From: Pseudomonas abyssi
GTDB lineage: Bacteria > Pseudomonadota > Gammaproteobacteria > Pseudomonadales > Pseudomonadaceae
Assembly: GCF_002307495.1 (NCBI RefSeq)
Contig: NZ_NTMR01000012.1
Location: 1-64,000, forward strand
DNA length: 64,000 nucleotides
Direction of reading: 5' to 3'
A model generated the notes under the pieces. The model was not told the DNA's origin. It did not search any database and was given only the letters and a program-made list of their open reading frames with translations. Position 1 is the stretch's first letter. Each line of letters opens with the position of its first letter. Below are positions 50,981-58,951 of this stretch, in pieces. The position numbers were made by a program, and so were the translations under genes.

Positions 50981-51709
50981 ATGACCCAATCCAGTAAATT
51001 CGTCGCCAACTCGGTTGAGCAGATACTGCTCGGGCTGGCCCGCGGCCTGCGCGACGCCCAGGCGGTGCTGGACGACCTGCCGCCGACCGACGCCTTTGGC
51101 CGGCCCCAGCCGGGCTATCACCTGCCGTACCTGGACTTCAACATCAAGGCCACGGTGCAGGCACAGCTGGACGCGCCCGAGGGCAGCAGCGGCCTGGCCG
51201 TGCTGCCTGGAGGCCTACGCAAGGCCAGACCCATCCCGCAGTTGCAGCTGGCGCTGCCCAATCCCAGGAAAGCGCCGAACGACGCCAGCGGCAGTACCGA
51301 GCTGATCAGCACCTTCAGCGGCCGGCTGGTGTCGATACCACCCAGCAATGCGCTCCCGGTGGTGCGCCTGGCTGCACGCAGTCTGGTCAAACAGCCGACC
51401 AAGCCGCGCGAGCAACAACTGCTGGTCACCCTGTCCAACAGCGCCGGCCAGCTGATCAGCGATGCCGCCGTCGAACTCAATCTGGACATCGACGCCAGCC
51501 TGGCGCTAAGCGAGGCTGCCGGGGCCAGCGGCCTGACCGCCGAGCAGGTGCGCAACGGCCTGCAGCTGAACGAGCGGCTGCTGATGACCGACCAGCAGGG
51601 CAGCGCCACTTGCGACCTGACGCTAGCAGCCGGATTACCTGCCAGCACCCAGCTGGTGCTGCTGGTCAGCAGCGGCGCCACCCTGACCCAGCTCATCCTG
51701 ACCCCATAG
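50981..51709 (+). CDS. Divergent LGFTP-family protein with a C-terminal beta domain
   Basis: A 242-residue protein. The N-terminal helix SVEQILLGLARGLRDAQAVL (11-30) matches the family. The G-F-x-P-x-F-Y motif is replaced by YHLPYLDFNIKATVQAQLD (46-64). The tail GRLVSIPPSNALPV (114-127) is recognisable. Residues about 135-242 form a beta-rich domain with LLVTLSNSAGQLISDAAVEL, of Ig/carbohydrate-module character. Function unknown. The ribosome binding site is weak (AAGAG). Confidence 0.72.
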   Translation: MTQSSKFVANSVEQILLGLARGLRDAQAVLDDLPPTDAFGRPQPGYHLPYLDFNIKATVQAQLDAPEGSSGLAVLPGGLRKARPIPQLQLALPNPRKAPNDASGSTELISTFSGRLVSIPPSNALPVVRLAARSLVKQPTKPREQQLLVTLSNSAGQLISDAAVELNLDIDASLALSEAAGASGLTAEQVRNGLQLNERLLMTDQQGSATCDLTLAAGLPASTQLVLLVSSGATLTQLILTP

Positions 51710-51719
51710 GATTCAACCC

Positions 51720-53069
51720 ATGCAATGGAGCATTACCGGCACCCTCTTCGAGCCCGACGGCAAGGCCGCCAGCGGTCAGGTGGAGATTCAAACCTTCGAG
51801 CTGGCCCGCAGCCAATGGCGCACCGTCGCCAAGGCGCGGCTTGATGCCAAGGGAGACTTTGCCATCAATCTCAACCTCGGCGACGGCCCGCAACTGCCGG
51901 CCGTGCGCCTGTGCGAAACAGTCAAGGCCAGGGAGACGCCTCGCGTACTGGCCGAAGGCGCGCTGGTGCAGGTCGAACCCGGCAGACGCATTCACCTGGC
52001 GTTCGGCGATATCGAACGCCTGGGCGACGAGGCGATTGCCCGGCGCGAACGCAGCGCGCCCTTCAGCGCCGCAGACGACTACCTGCTGGCCGGTACGCCC
52101 CGCGCCGTGGCCCAGCTCGCCGTCAACATGGCCGCGCTGCGCGTGAGTCCGCAGTTGGCCGTCCGCGCCCAGCCGGCCAGTACACAACTCAAGACCCAGG
52201 CCGCACTCAGCAAACAGCTGGAAGCCCAATCGGTTGAGCTGAACCAGAAGGTACTGCTGATCAACAACCTGGAACGCGAGAAGCAAAGCCATGCCAACGA
52301 GCTGAAACAGGCGCAGCTGAAGATCCGCACCCTGGAAAAGCAGCTCAAGGACAAGCCCGCCGCCGCCGGCAACGAACAGATTGAACTGGCAACCCAGCAA
52401 ATCCGGCTCAACCTGAGTGAGCAGATTCTCAGGCAAGCCACCGAGTTCGAGCTGAAGGAGAGCGACCTGCAGCGCACCCTGAACCTGCGCAATCTGGAGA
52501 TAGCCCAGTTCTCCGAGCGCATTCGCGACCTGACCAAGGCGTCGCGCGAAGCGGCTGAGGAAGCAGCCCGCGCTCGCGAGGAAAGCGAGGACCTGAAGGC
52601 GCAGCTGGACACCCAGGTTGACGCCGACCAGCTGTACGGCAACATCGCCCGCCAGCTGCAGCAGGCCCAGAGCCAACTCAGCAAGGATGGCGTGCCCTAT
52701 CGCCTGGGTCGCGTCTCGCTCAATCTCAAGACCCTGGTCACCGGCAACAGCCTGACCCTGCCCACCCTCTCCGACCTGAAGAGCAAAGGCAGCTCAGGGT
52801 TGTTCACCGATGTGTCGCTGGAGTATTTGCCGGACGGCGACCAGCCAGCCGACGACGTCCCGTCAGGCATCACCGTACCGGACTTCAGCGACCTGACCGA
52901 AACCCTGGCGCGACGCCTAGCCCGCGACCTGGGTCTGGAGCTGGAAGCGGCCTACCAGAGCATCGGCGACAGCGGCCAGCCGGTCGGTCAGGCGATCCGC
53001 CAGGTGCCGGCCAAAGGCACTGAAGTGACACTCGGCGAACGTGTACTGGTGGTATTCACTCAACCCTGA
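51720..53069 (+). CDS. Transthyretin-like, coiled-coil and PASTA-like domain protein
   Basis: A 449-residue protein. Residues 1-50 (SITGTLFEPDGKAASGQVEI, then ARLDAKGDFAINLN) resemble a carboxypeptidase-regulatory/transthyretin-like beta domain. A long coiled coil spans about 155-305. The last ~65 residues (VPDFSDLTETLARRLARDLG, VRQ-like IRQVPAKGTEVTLGERVLV) have the PASTA layout: V-P-D/N, helix, then Q-x-P-x-x-G-x-x-V. PASTA domains sense muropeptides or beta-lactams in extracellular kinases, but here there is no membrane helix. It lacks the family N-terminal helix. AGGA precedes the ATG. Confidence 0.77.
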   Translation: MQWSITGTLFEPDGKAASGQVEIQTFELARSQWRTVAKARLDAKGDFAINLNLGDGPQLPAVRLCETVKARETPRVLAEGALVQVEPGRRIHLAFGDIERLGDEAIARRERSAPFSAADDYLLAGTPRAVAQLAVNMAALRVSPQLAVRAQPASTQLKTQAALSKQLEAQSVELNQKVLLINNLEREKQSHANELKQAQLKIRTLEKQLKDKPAAAGNEQIELATQQIRLNLSEQILRQATEFELKESDLQRTLNLRNLEIAQFSERIRDLTKASREAAEEAARAREESEDLKAQLDTQVDADQLYGNIARQLQQAQSQLSKDGVPYRLGRVSLNLKTLVTGNSLTLPTLSDLKSKGSSGLFTDVSLEYLPDGDQPADDVPSGITVPDFSDLTETLARRLARDLGLELEAAYQSIGDSGQPVGQAIRQVPAKGTEVTLGERVLVVFTQP

Positions 53070-53080
53070 AGGACAGCCCC

Positions 53081-53740
53081 ATGCCCACCATCAAGGAACT
53101 GGTCAGCGATGTCATGGCAGCCCCTATCGGCGAGCTTATTGCTGCCGTCGGTCAAGGCGTTGCCGAAGCGCAGCAGGCGCTGGACCGCGGCTCGCTGGCG
53201 CAAATACTGGACATCTACAGCCACGCCGACAGCGACGAACTCAAACTGCTGCAGCAGATCGGCTATCAACCGACCTTCTACGCTCTGCCGGAAACCACCG
53301 GCGAGATTCAGGTCGCCCTCAGTCTCAGCGGACAGCAGACGCCGACAGCCAGCCCGGCGCCAAAACAGCTGAAAACACGCTCACTGGCCAGCCACCTGCG
53401 TACCAGCCTGCCGACCGCCCGCGTGTACGCCGCCCCGGTCAATGCCGACTTGACCAACCGCTACGGCTTTCAGGCCAATGCCGCGGCCAAGATTCAGTTC
53501 AAGATTGTCCCCATCCCGGCCCCCGGCCAGGCCAGCGACATCCGTGTGGCGCCCAATCTGACGGGGATGCAACTGGCGGCCGCCGAACAGCTCGGCAACC
53601 AGCTGGACATCAGTCTGGAGGTCGTCGACCAGCAGGGCGACCCGGTAGCCAACCCTGCGGCCAACGCCAAGATCAGCGCCCAGCAGCCGGAGGCAGGGGA
53701 AATCATGCTCGCCGGCGCGGTCATACAGGTCGAGCTGTAG
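53081..53740 (+). CDS. LGFTP-family protein with a C-terminal PASTA-like domain
   Basis: A 219-residue protein and the last gene of the operon. The family module has IGELIAAVGQGVAEAQQALD (16-35), IGYQPTFYAL (60-69) and KIVPIPAPGQ (141-150). A PASTA-like domain (about 155-219) follows, with VAPNLTGMQLAAAEQLGNQL and ISAQQPEAGEIMLAGAVIQV. It links the family directly to the PASTA domain of the preceding gene. Function unknown. No export signal. A strong terminator lies 33 bases downstream. Confidence 0.78.
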   Translation: MPTIKELVSDVMAAPIGELIAAVGQGVAEAQQALDRGSLAQILDIYSHADSDELKLLQQIGYQPTFYALPETTGEIQVALSLSGQQTPTASPAPKQLKTRSLASHLRTSLPTARVYAAPVNADLTNRYGFQANAAAKIQFKIVPIPAPGQASDIRVAPNLTGMQLAAAEQLGNQLDISLEVVDQQGDPVANPAANAKISAQQPEAGEIMLAGAVIQVEL

Positions 53741-53773
53741 TTAGGGCCTACAGCCCCTAGTGGACGCGCATAA

Positions 53774-53801
53774 AAAACCCGCTCGGCAGCGAGCGGGTTT
53801 T
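53774..53801. terminator. Bidirectional intrinsic terminator ending the unknown operon
   Basis: AAAACCCGCTCG and CGAGCGGGTTTT pair perfectly over a GCAG loop, with an A run before and a T run after. It also serves the convergent alcohol dehydrogenase gene. Confidence 0.9.
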
Positions 53802-53852
53802 GCATCTTAACGGTCGGGCACAGGCCCGCCCAATCAACTCAGCGCGGAGCCA

Positions 53853-55007
53853 TCACAGCTCGCCGCGCAGCGCCTTGAGGAAGATCGCCTGATACTGGGC
53901 GGCGTCATAACGCTGCGGGTTGGTCTTGCCGGCCACGTCCTTGGCCGACATGGCACCGATGGTCTCGGCCTGGGCGTCATCGATATTGATCTCGGCCAGG
54001 GTATGCGGAATACCCAGTTCAGAGCGCAGATCCAGAATCCAGTCCAGCATGCCATCGAAGTTCTGCTTCGGCAGGTCGAGGTAGCGAGCGGCACGCGCCA
54101 TTTCGTCTTCGATCACCGGACGGTTGGCTTGCAGCATGTAAGGCATGACAATCGCGTTCAGCAGACCGTGGTGCGCATCGTAAACGGCGCCCAGACTATG
54201 GGATACCGCGTGGATACCGCCCAGACCACGCTGGAAGGCTACCGCACCCATGCTGGAGGCCACCTGCATCTGCAGACGGGCGTCGATATCATCACCCTGC
54301 TTGGTGGCGCGTGGCAGGAAATCCTTGACCAGGCGCATGCCTTCCAGCGCGATACCCTCAGCCATCGGGTGGTAAACCGGGGCACAGAACGCCTCAACGT
54401 TGTGTGCCAGCGCATCCATACCGGTCGCAGCGGTCAGCTTGGCCGGCAGGCCGACAGTCAGCTCCGGGTCCAGGATGACGATGGCGGGGACCATCTTCTG
54501 GTGGAAAATGACGCGTTTGACGTGGCTTTCATCGTCGGTGATGACCACCGCCTGGCCTACTTCGGAGCCGGTACCGGCAGTGGTGGGCACCGCCACCACC
54601 GGCAGCATCTTGCTGGCGTCGACAGTACCGGGGCCAGCGTCCCACAGCGTGCATTCCTGATGCGCGACCAACGCGATGGCCTTGGCCGCATCAATCGCCG
54701 AGCCGCCGCCAAAGGCAATCACACCATCGTGCTGGCCCGCTTTCAGCGCGGCGACACCGTCCGTTACGTTGCCGCCGGTGGGGTTACCCTTCACGCCGCT
54801 GAACAGGCCAACCTGCAGGCCCGCATCACGGCATAGTTGCAGCGCCGCCTCGACCATCGGCAACGCGGCCAGCCCTGGGTCGGTGACCAGCAACGGAGAC
54901 GTCATGCCCAACTGCCGGCAGGCCTTGGGCAGCTCACTGATACGACCGGCCCCTACGCGTATGCCGGTAGGGTAGTGCCAGTTCATGCTGTAGGACTTGA
55001 TCTCCAT
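53853..55007 (-). CDS. Iron-containing alcohol dehydrogenase
   Basis: A 384-residue group III alcohol dehydrogenase that oxidises alcohols or reduces aldehydes with NAD(P). The coenzyme loop is FGGGSAIDAAKAIAL (about 97-111). The metal ligands are Asp and His in TGMDALAHNVEAF and His residues in HAVSHSLGAVYDAHHG. The start at 55007 has GGAGATAGC just upstream; earlier in-frame codons belong to the leader. Substrate unknown. It stands alone between the unknown operon and the divergent cytochrome gene. Confidence 0.93.
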   Translation of the reverse strand: MEIKSYSMNWHYPTGIRVGAGRISELPKACRQLGMTSPLLVTDPGLAALPMVEAALQLCRDAGLQVGLFSGVKGNPTGGNVTDGVAALKAGQHDGVIAFGGGSAIDAAKAIALVAHQECTLWDAGPGTVDASKMLPVVAVPTTAGTGSEVGQAVVITDDESHVKRVIFHQKMVPAIVILDPELTVGLPAKLTAATGMDALAHNVEAFCAPVYHPMAEGIALEGMRLVKDFLPRATKQGDDIDARLQMQVASSMGAVAFQRGLGGIHAVSHSLGAVYDAHHGLLNAIVMPYMLQANRPVIEDEMARAARYLDLPKQNFDGMLDWILDLRSELGIPHTLAEINIDDAQAETIGAMSAKDVAGKTNPQRYDAAQYQAIFLKALRGEL

Positions 55008-55064
55008 GCTATCTCCGAATCTCTCAGGTTTATTGTGGGTGCAGGTGCGCGTCGCGGCCCGCAT

Positions 55065-55100
55065 TCTTGTGTGAATCTTCGGTTGCGGGCAGACACAAGA
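55065..55100. promoter_or_regulatory. Inverted repeat in the alcohol dehydrogenase/cytochrome intergenic region
   Basis: TCTTGTGT (55065-55072) and ACACAAGA (55093-55100) are exact inverted repeats 20 bases apart. Another pair, TTGCGGG (55083) and CCCGCAA (55119), is interleaved with it. They lie 58-118 bases before the dehydrogenase start and may be regulator sites. The regulator is unknown. Confidence 0.3.
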
Positions 55101-55275
55101 TACAAAATGAAATTATGTCCCGCAATGTACTCAAAGTTACGACTTTTGTGCTGACACTCTGCGACAAATAGACACTTGTCAAAGCACCATGGCCGGTCCA
55201 TCTTGATGAAAGCAACAGCACCTTCACAACGACACAAGCAGGACCACCTGCAACCATGGCCCGTGAGGAACACCG

Positions 55276-55587
55276 ATGAAACGCTTTATGATCACTGCCC
55301 TCAGCGCTGCCGCGCTGCTCAGCTCTGGCTCCCTGTTCGCCACAGACGGCGAGACCCTGTACAAGACCAAGGCCTGCGTGGCCTGCCATCAGATCGATAC
55401 CAAGGTCGTCGGCCCGTCCTACAAGGACGTGGCTGCCAAGTATGCCGGGCAGGACGGTGCGGTGGAAACCGTCGCCGGCCACATCAAGAACGGCGTGTCC
55501 GGCATTTGGGGGCCGATTCCCATGCCGGCCAACCAGGTAACCGACGAAGAAGCCCGTATTCTGGCCGAGTGGGTGCTCAGCCAGTAA
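55276..55587 (+). CDS. Cytochrome c551 (NirM type)
   Basis: A 103-residue periplasmic cytochrome c. The signal peptide covers about 1-22 (ending SLFA). The haem site is ACVACH (about 37-42), and the axial Met is in [11 protein letters not shown] (about 78-88). [14 protein letters not shown] and ILAEWVLSQ match Pseudomonas c551, an electron donor to nitrite reductase or to oxidases. No denitrification gene is nearby, so its partner here is unknown. Confidence 0.92.
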   Translation: MKRFMITALSAAALLSSGSLFATDGETLYKTKACVACHQIDTKVVGPSYKDVAAKYAGQDGAVETVAGHIKNGVSGIWGPIPMPANQVTDEEARILAEWVLSQ

Positions 55588-55597
55588 TAACAAAACT

Positions 55598-55635
55598 CCA
55601 ACAAAAAACCCGCCGATTGGCGGGTTTTTTGTTGG
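55598..55635. terminator. Perfect 17-bp bidirectional terminator between cytochrome c551 and phoU
   Basis: CCAACAAAAAACCCGCC and GGCGGGTTTTTTGTTGG are exact complements over a GATT loop. It ends both the cytochrome gene and the pst-phoU operon. Confidence 0.93.
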
Positions 55636-55647
55636 CTGATGCCCGAC

Positions 55648-56385
55648 TCACTCGTCGGCATTGCCTTCTTTTTTGACTTCGGCTTCCATGCGTTTGAGGC
55701 CGATGTGACGCACATCGGTACCATTGACCAGGTAGATGACGTGCTCGGCCACGTTGCGCGCATGGTCACCGACCCGCTCCAGTGAACGCAGCACCCAGAG
55801 GATGTTGAGCACCCGGCCGATGGAGCGCGGGTCTTCCATCATAAAGGTGACCATTTCACGCATGGCGGTCTTGTACTCCTGGTCCACCGCCTTGTCTTCG
55901 CGAGCAACCGAGAAGGCCTGCTCGGTGTCCATGCGCGCAAAGGCATCCAGCGCCTCCTGCACCATGCGACGCACGTGGTGGCCAATATGGCGGCACTCGA
56001 CATAGCCACGCGGCGCCTGACCGTCCTCTGCCAGATCGCGGGCGCGCTTGGCGATCTTCGAGGCTTCGTCGCCGATGCGTTCCAGATCGACAATGATCTT
56101 GCTGATGCTGACCACCAGGCGCAGATCGCTGGCCGCCGGCTGACGCCGCGCCAGGATGCGCAGACATTCCTGGTCGATGTCCAGCTCCATCTGGTTGATG
56201 GCGTTATCCTTCTCGCGCACCTGCTGCGCCAGCTTGGCATCGCCCTCGATCAGGGCAACGATGGCGTCATTGATCTGTTTCTCGACCAGACCGCCCATCT
56301 CCAGCAACTGGGTGCGAATTTCCTCGAGTTCGTCGTTGAACTGCTGGGAAATGTGCTGATTGAACAATTCTTTATCTGAGGGCAT
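55648..56385 (-). CDS. phoU: Phosphate signalling protein PhoU
   Basis: A 245-residue helical protein that links the Pst transporter to PhoR and keeps the Pho regulon off when phosphate is sufficient. The tandem PhoU three-helix repeats each carry an E/D-x-x-x-D metal-binding pattern (DLERIGDEASKIAKRA and SLERVGDHARNVAEHV). Last gene of the pst operon, 17 bases after pstB. Confidence 0.97.
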   Translation of the reverse strand: MPSDKELFNQHISQQFNDELEEIRTQLLEMGGLVEKQINDAIVALIEGDAKLAQQVREKDNAINQMELDIDQECLRILARRQPAASDLRLVVSISKIIVDLERIGDEASKIAKRARDLAEDGQAPRGYVECRHIGHHVRRMVQEALDAFARMDTEQAFSVAREDKAVDQEYKTAMREMVTFMMEDPRSIGRVLNILWVLRSLERVGDHARNVAEHVIYLVNGTDVRHIGLKRMEAEVKKEGNADE

Positions 56386-56402
56386 GGCGCAGCGCTCCCG
56401 GG

Positions 56403-57236
56403 TTAACCGTAACGGCCGGTGATGTAGTCTTCCGTCTGTTTCTTCGACGGGTTGGTAAACAGCGTGTTGGTGTCACCAAATTCGATCAGTTCACCCATGT
56501 ACATAAAGGCAGTGTAGTCCGACACGCGGGCTGCCTGCTGCATGTTGTGGGTCACGATGACGATGGTGAACTTGGTTTTCAGCTCGTTGATCAGCTCTTC
56601 GATCTTCAGCGTGGAGATCGGGTCCAGCGCCGAGGCCGGCTCGTCGAGCAGCAGCACTTCCGGCTCGACCGCGATGGTGCGGGCGATACACAGACGCTGC
56701 TGCTGACCACCGGACATGCCCAGGGCCGACTCGTTCAGACGGTCCTTGACCTCGTCCCACAGGGCCGCGCCCTTGAGCGCCCATTCGACCACTTCATCCA
56801 GCGTGCGCTTGTTGTTTACGCCCTGAATGCGCAGACCGTAGGCGACGTTTTCGTAGATCGATTTGGGGAAGGGGTTGGGTTTCTGAAACACCATGCCAAC
56901 GCGGCGACGCAGCTCGGTCACGTTGACGTCCTTGCCGTAGATGTCCTTGCCGTCGAGCAGAATCTGGCCGTCCACGCGGCAGCTGTCGACCAGATCGTTC
57001 ATCCGGTTGAAGCAGCGCAGCAGGGTGGACTTGCCGCAGCCGCTGGGGCCGATAAACGCGGTCACGCGGTTGCGCGGAATCTTGATGCTGACGTCGTGCA
57101 GCGCCTGCTTGGTATCGTAGAACAGCGAGAGGCCAGGCACTTCCAGCGCGATGGACTCCTTGTCCATGTTCAGCTCCTGCTGGGAGCGGCCCAGGGCGCT
57201 CATATCCATTGCATGGGTCTTGGTCGTATTAGACAT
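56403..57236 (-). CDS. pstB: Phosphate ABC transporter ATP-binding protein PstB
   Basis: A 277-residue ATPase of the high-affinity phosphate importer. Walker A is [19 protein letters not shown], the signature motif is [16 protein letters not shown] and Walker B is [16 protein letters not shown]. The ~30-residue N-terminal extension is typical of Pseudomonas. 27 bases separate it from pstA. Confidence 0.97.
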   Translation of the reverse strand: MSNTTKTHAMDMSALGRSQQELNMDKESIALEVPGLSLFYDTKQALHDVSIKIPRNRVTAFIGPSGCGKSTLLRCFNRMNDLVDSCRVDGQILLDGKDIYGKDVNVTELRRRVGMVFQKPNPFPKSIYENVAYGLRIQGVNNKRTLDEVVEWALKGAALWDEVKDRLNESALGMSGGQQQRLCIARTIAVEPEVLLLDEPASALDPISTLKIEELINELKTKFTIVIVTHNMQQAARVSDYTAFMYMGELIEFGDTNTLFTNPSKKQTEDYITGRYG

Positions 57237-57263
57237 AGTCGTGCGTCCGCATAGAGAGGGTTA

Positions 57264-58934
57264 TCAGTTTTCCAGTGCCTTGTACTTTTCGCGCAGATGG
57301 TTGCGGATAGAGACCGCTGCAAAGTTCAGCGCAGCGATAACACCCACCAGCAACAGCGCGGTGGCGTACACCAGCGGACGAGCCGCTTCGACGTTGGGGC
57401 TCTGGAAGCCGACGTCATAGATGTGGAAGCCCAGGTGCATAAACTTCTGGTCCAGGTGCAGATAAGGGTAGTTGCCGTTGACCGGCAGGGTCGGTGCCAG
57501 CTTGACCACACCCACCAGCATCAGCGGTGCCACCTCACCGGCGGCGCGAGCCACGGCGAGAATCAGGCCGGTCATCATGGCCGGGCTGGACATCGGCAGA
57601 ATCACCTTCCACAGGGTTTCCGACTTGGTCGCACCTAACGCCAGCGAGCCTTCACGCAGCGAGCGCGGAATCCGGGTCAGGCCTTCTTCGGTGGCCACGA
57701 TCACCACCGGCACGGTCAGCAGCGCCAGGGTCAGCGACGCCCAGAGCATACCGCCCGTGCCCAGGGTCGGCGACGGTAGCGCCTCCGGGAAGAACAGCTG
57801 GTCGATGCTGCCACCAAGCAGATAGATGAAAAAGCCCAGACCAAACACGCCGTAAACGATTGAGGGGACACCGGCGAGGTTGTTCACCGCGATGCGAATG
57901 GTGCGAGTCACCACACCCTGCTTGGCGTATTCACGCAGATAAACCGCAGCCAGTACACCGAACGGGGTAACGATGATCGACATCAGCAGCACCATCATCA
58001 CGGTGCCGAAGATCGCCGGGAACACACCACCCTCGGTGTTGGCTTCACGCGGCTCGTCGCTGACAAACTCCCACAATTTGCTGAAGTAGTGGCCGATCTT
58101 CGCGCCCACGCCCATGGCATTGGGTCGGAACACGCGCACGATCTTGCCCAGGCTGACGTCAACCTCACGACCATCCATCGAGCGCAGATGCACGCTGTCG
58201 CGGTTGAACTCGCGGTACAGGCCCACCAGTTGCGTTTCCAGCTCGGCGTACAGGTCGTGCTGCACCTTGCGCTCGGCGTCCAGCTCAGCCTGCAGCTCCG
58301 GGGTCAGAGCGTTGTCCAGTTCCAGACCACGCTCGCGCAGACGGATGCGCTCCAGCTGGGAGTTGATTTTGCCAATGGCACCGGTTTCCAACGCGTGGAT
58401 ATCGCTGTAGATCTCCAGCGCACGGTCCACCGCCGGCTGCAGCGCCTGCCAGGCCTGATCACCTTCGGCGATCACCTTGCCGTCCTGTTTGACCTGCTGG
58501 ACGTAGCCGTAGAAGTTGCCCCACTCACGCCGCTCAACCACCACGATGTCTTCGGGATAGCGCTCGTCTGTCAGCCAATCGGCGACAATCCAGCGGAAAT
58601 CGGCACCATTCAGGTCACGGTTGCCCACCTTGAGCAATTCGCGCTCCATGAACTCGGTCTTCTCCGGGTCCACCGGCAGGCCGGCACTGTGCAGACGCTC
58701 GGTTGGCACCTGCTCACGGGTAGTTACCTCGCCGATCAGCGTGATGGCGGGCTGACCCGGGATGGTGTACTCGGCTTCGACCACATCGGCTGGCCAGAAG
58801 TGGCTCAGACCACGCACCGCGATCATCGCCAGCAGACCGAGCGTCATGATCACCGCAATCGCGACCGCGCCGCCGTTCATCCAGATCCAGGGGGCGCCGG
58901 ATTTGAACCAGGTTGTGAAGTTACCTTGTTTCAC
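57264..58934 (-). CDS. pstA: Phosphate ABC transporter permease PstA (long form)
   Basis: A 556-residue permease, much longer than the ~296-residue E. coli protein. One membrane helix (about 20-45) is followed by a ~250-residue extracytoplasmic, partly helical domain. The standard permease domain covers about 300-550, with the EAA-type cytoplasmic loop near SLREGSLALGATKSETLWKV. Long PstA forms are normal in Pseudomonas. It lies 17 bases after pstC. Confidence 0.94.
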   Translation of the reverse strand: MKQGNFTTWFKSGAPWIWMNGGAVAIAVIMTLGLLAMIAVRGLSHFWPADVVEAEYTIPGQPAITLIGEVTTREQVPTERLHSAGLPVDPEKTEFMERELLKVGNRDLNGADFRWIVADWLTDERYPEDIVVVERREWGNFYGYVQQVKQDGKVIAEGDQAWQALQPAVDRALEIYSDIHALETGAIGKINSQLERIRLRERGLELDNALTPELQAELDAERKVQHDLYAELETQLVGLYREFNRDSVHLRSMDGREVDVSLGKIVRVFRPNAMGVGAKIGHYFSKLWEFVSDEPREANTEGGVFPAIFGTVMMVLLMSIIVTPFGVLAAVYLREYAKQGVVTRTIRIAVNNLAGVPSIVYGVFGLGFFIYLLGGSIDQLFFPEALPSPTLGTGGMLWASLTLALLTVPVVIVATEEGLTRIPRSLREGSLALGATKSETLWKVILPMSSPAMMTGLILAVARAAGEVAPLMLVGVVKLAPTLPVNGNYPYLHLDQKFMHLGFHIYDVGFQSPNVEAARPLVYATALLLVGVIAALNFAAVSIRNHLREKYKALEN

Positions 58935-58951
58935 TGTCTCGATTCCCCTGC

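Noticed and set aside
45032..53740. Prophage, phage-tail-like particle, type VI secretion or gas vesicle cluster
   Set aside because: No terminase, capsid, sheath, baseplate, ClpV, VgrG, Hcp, GvpA/GvpN or integrase motifs were found. The OmpA and PASTA domains alone do not justify any of these names.
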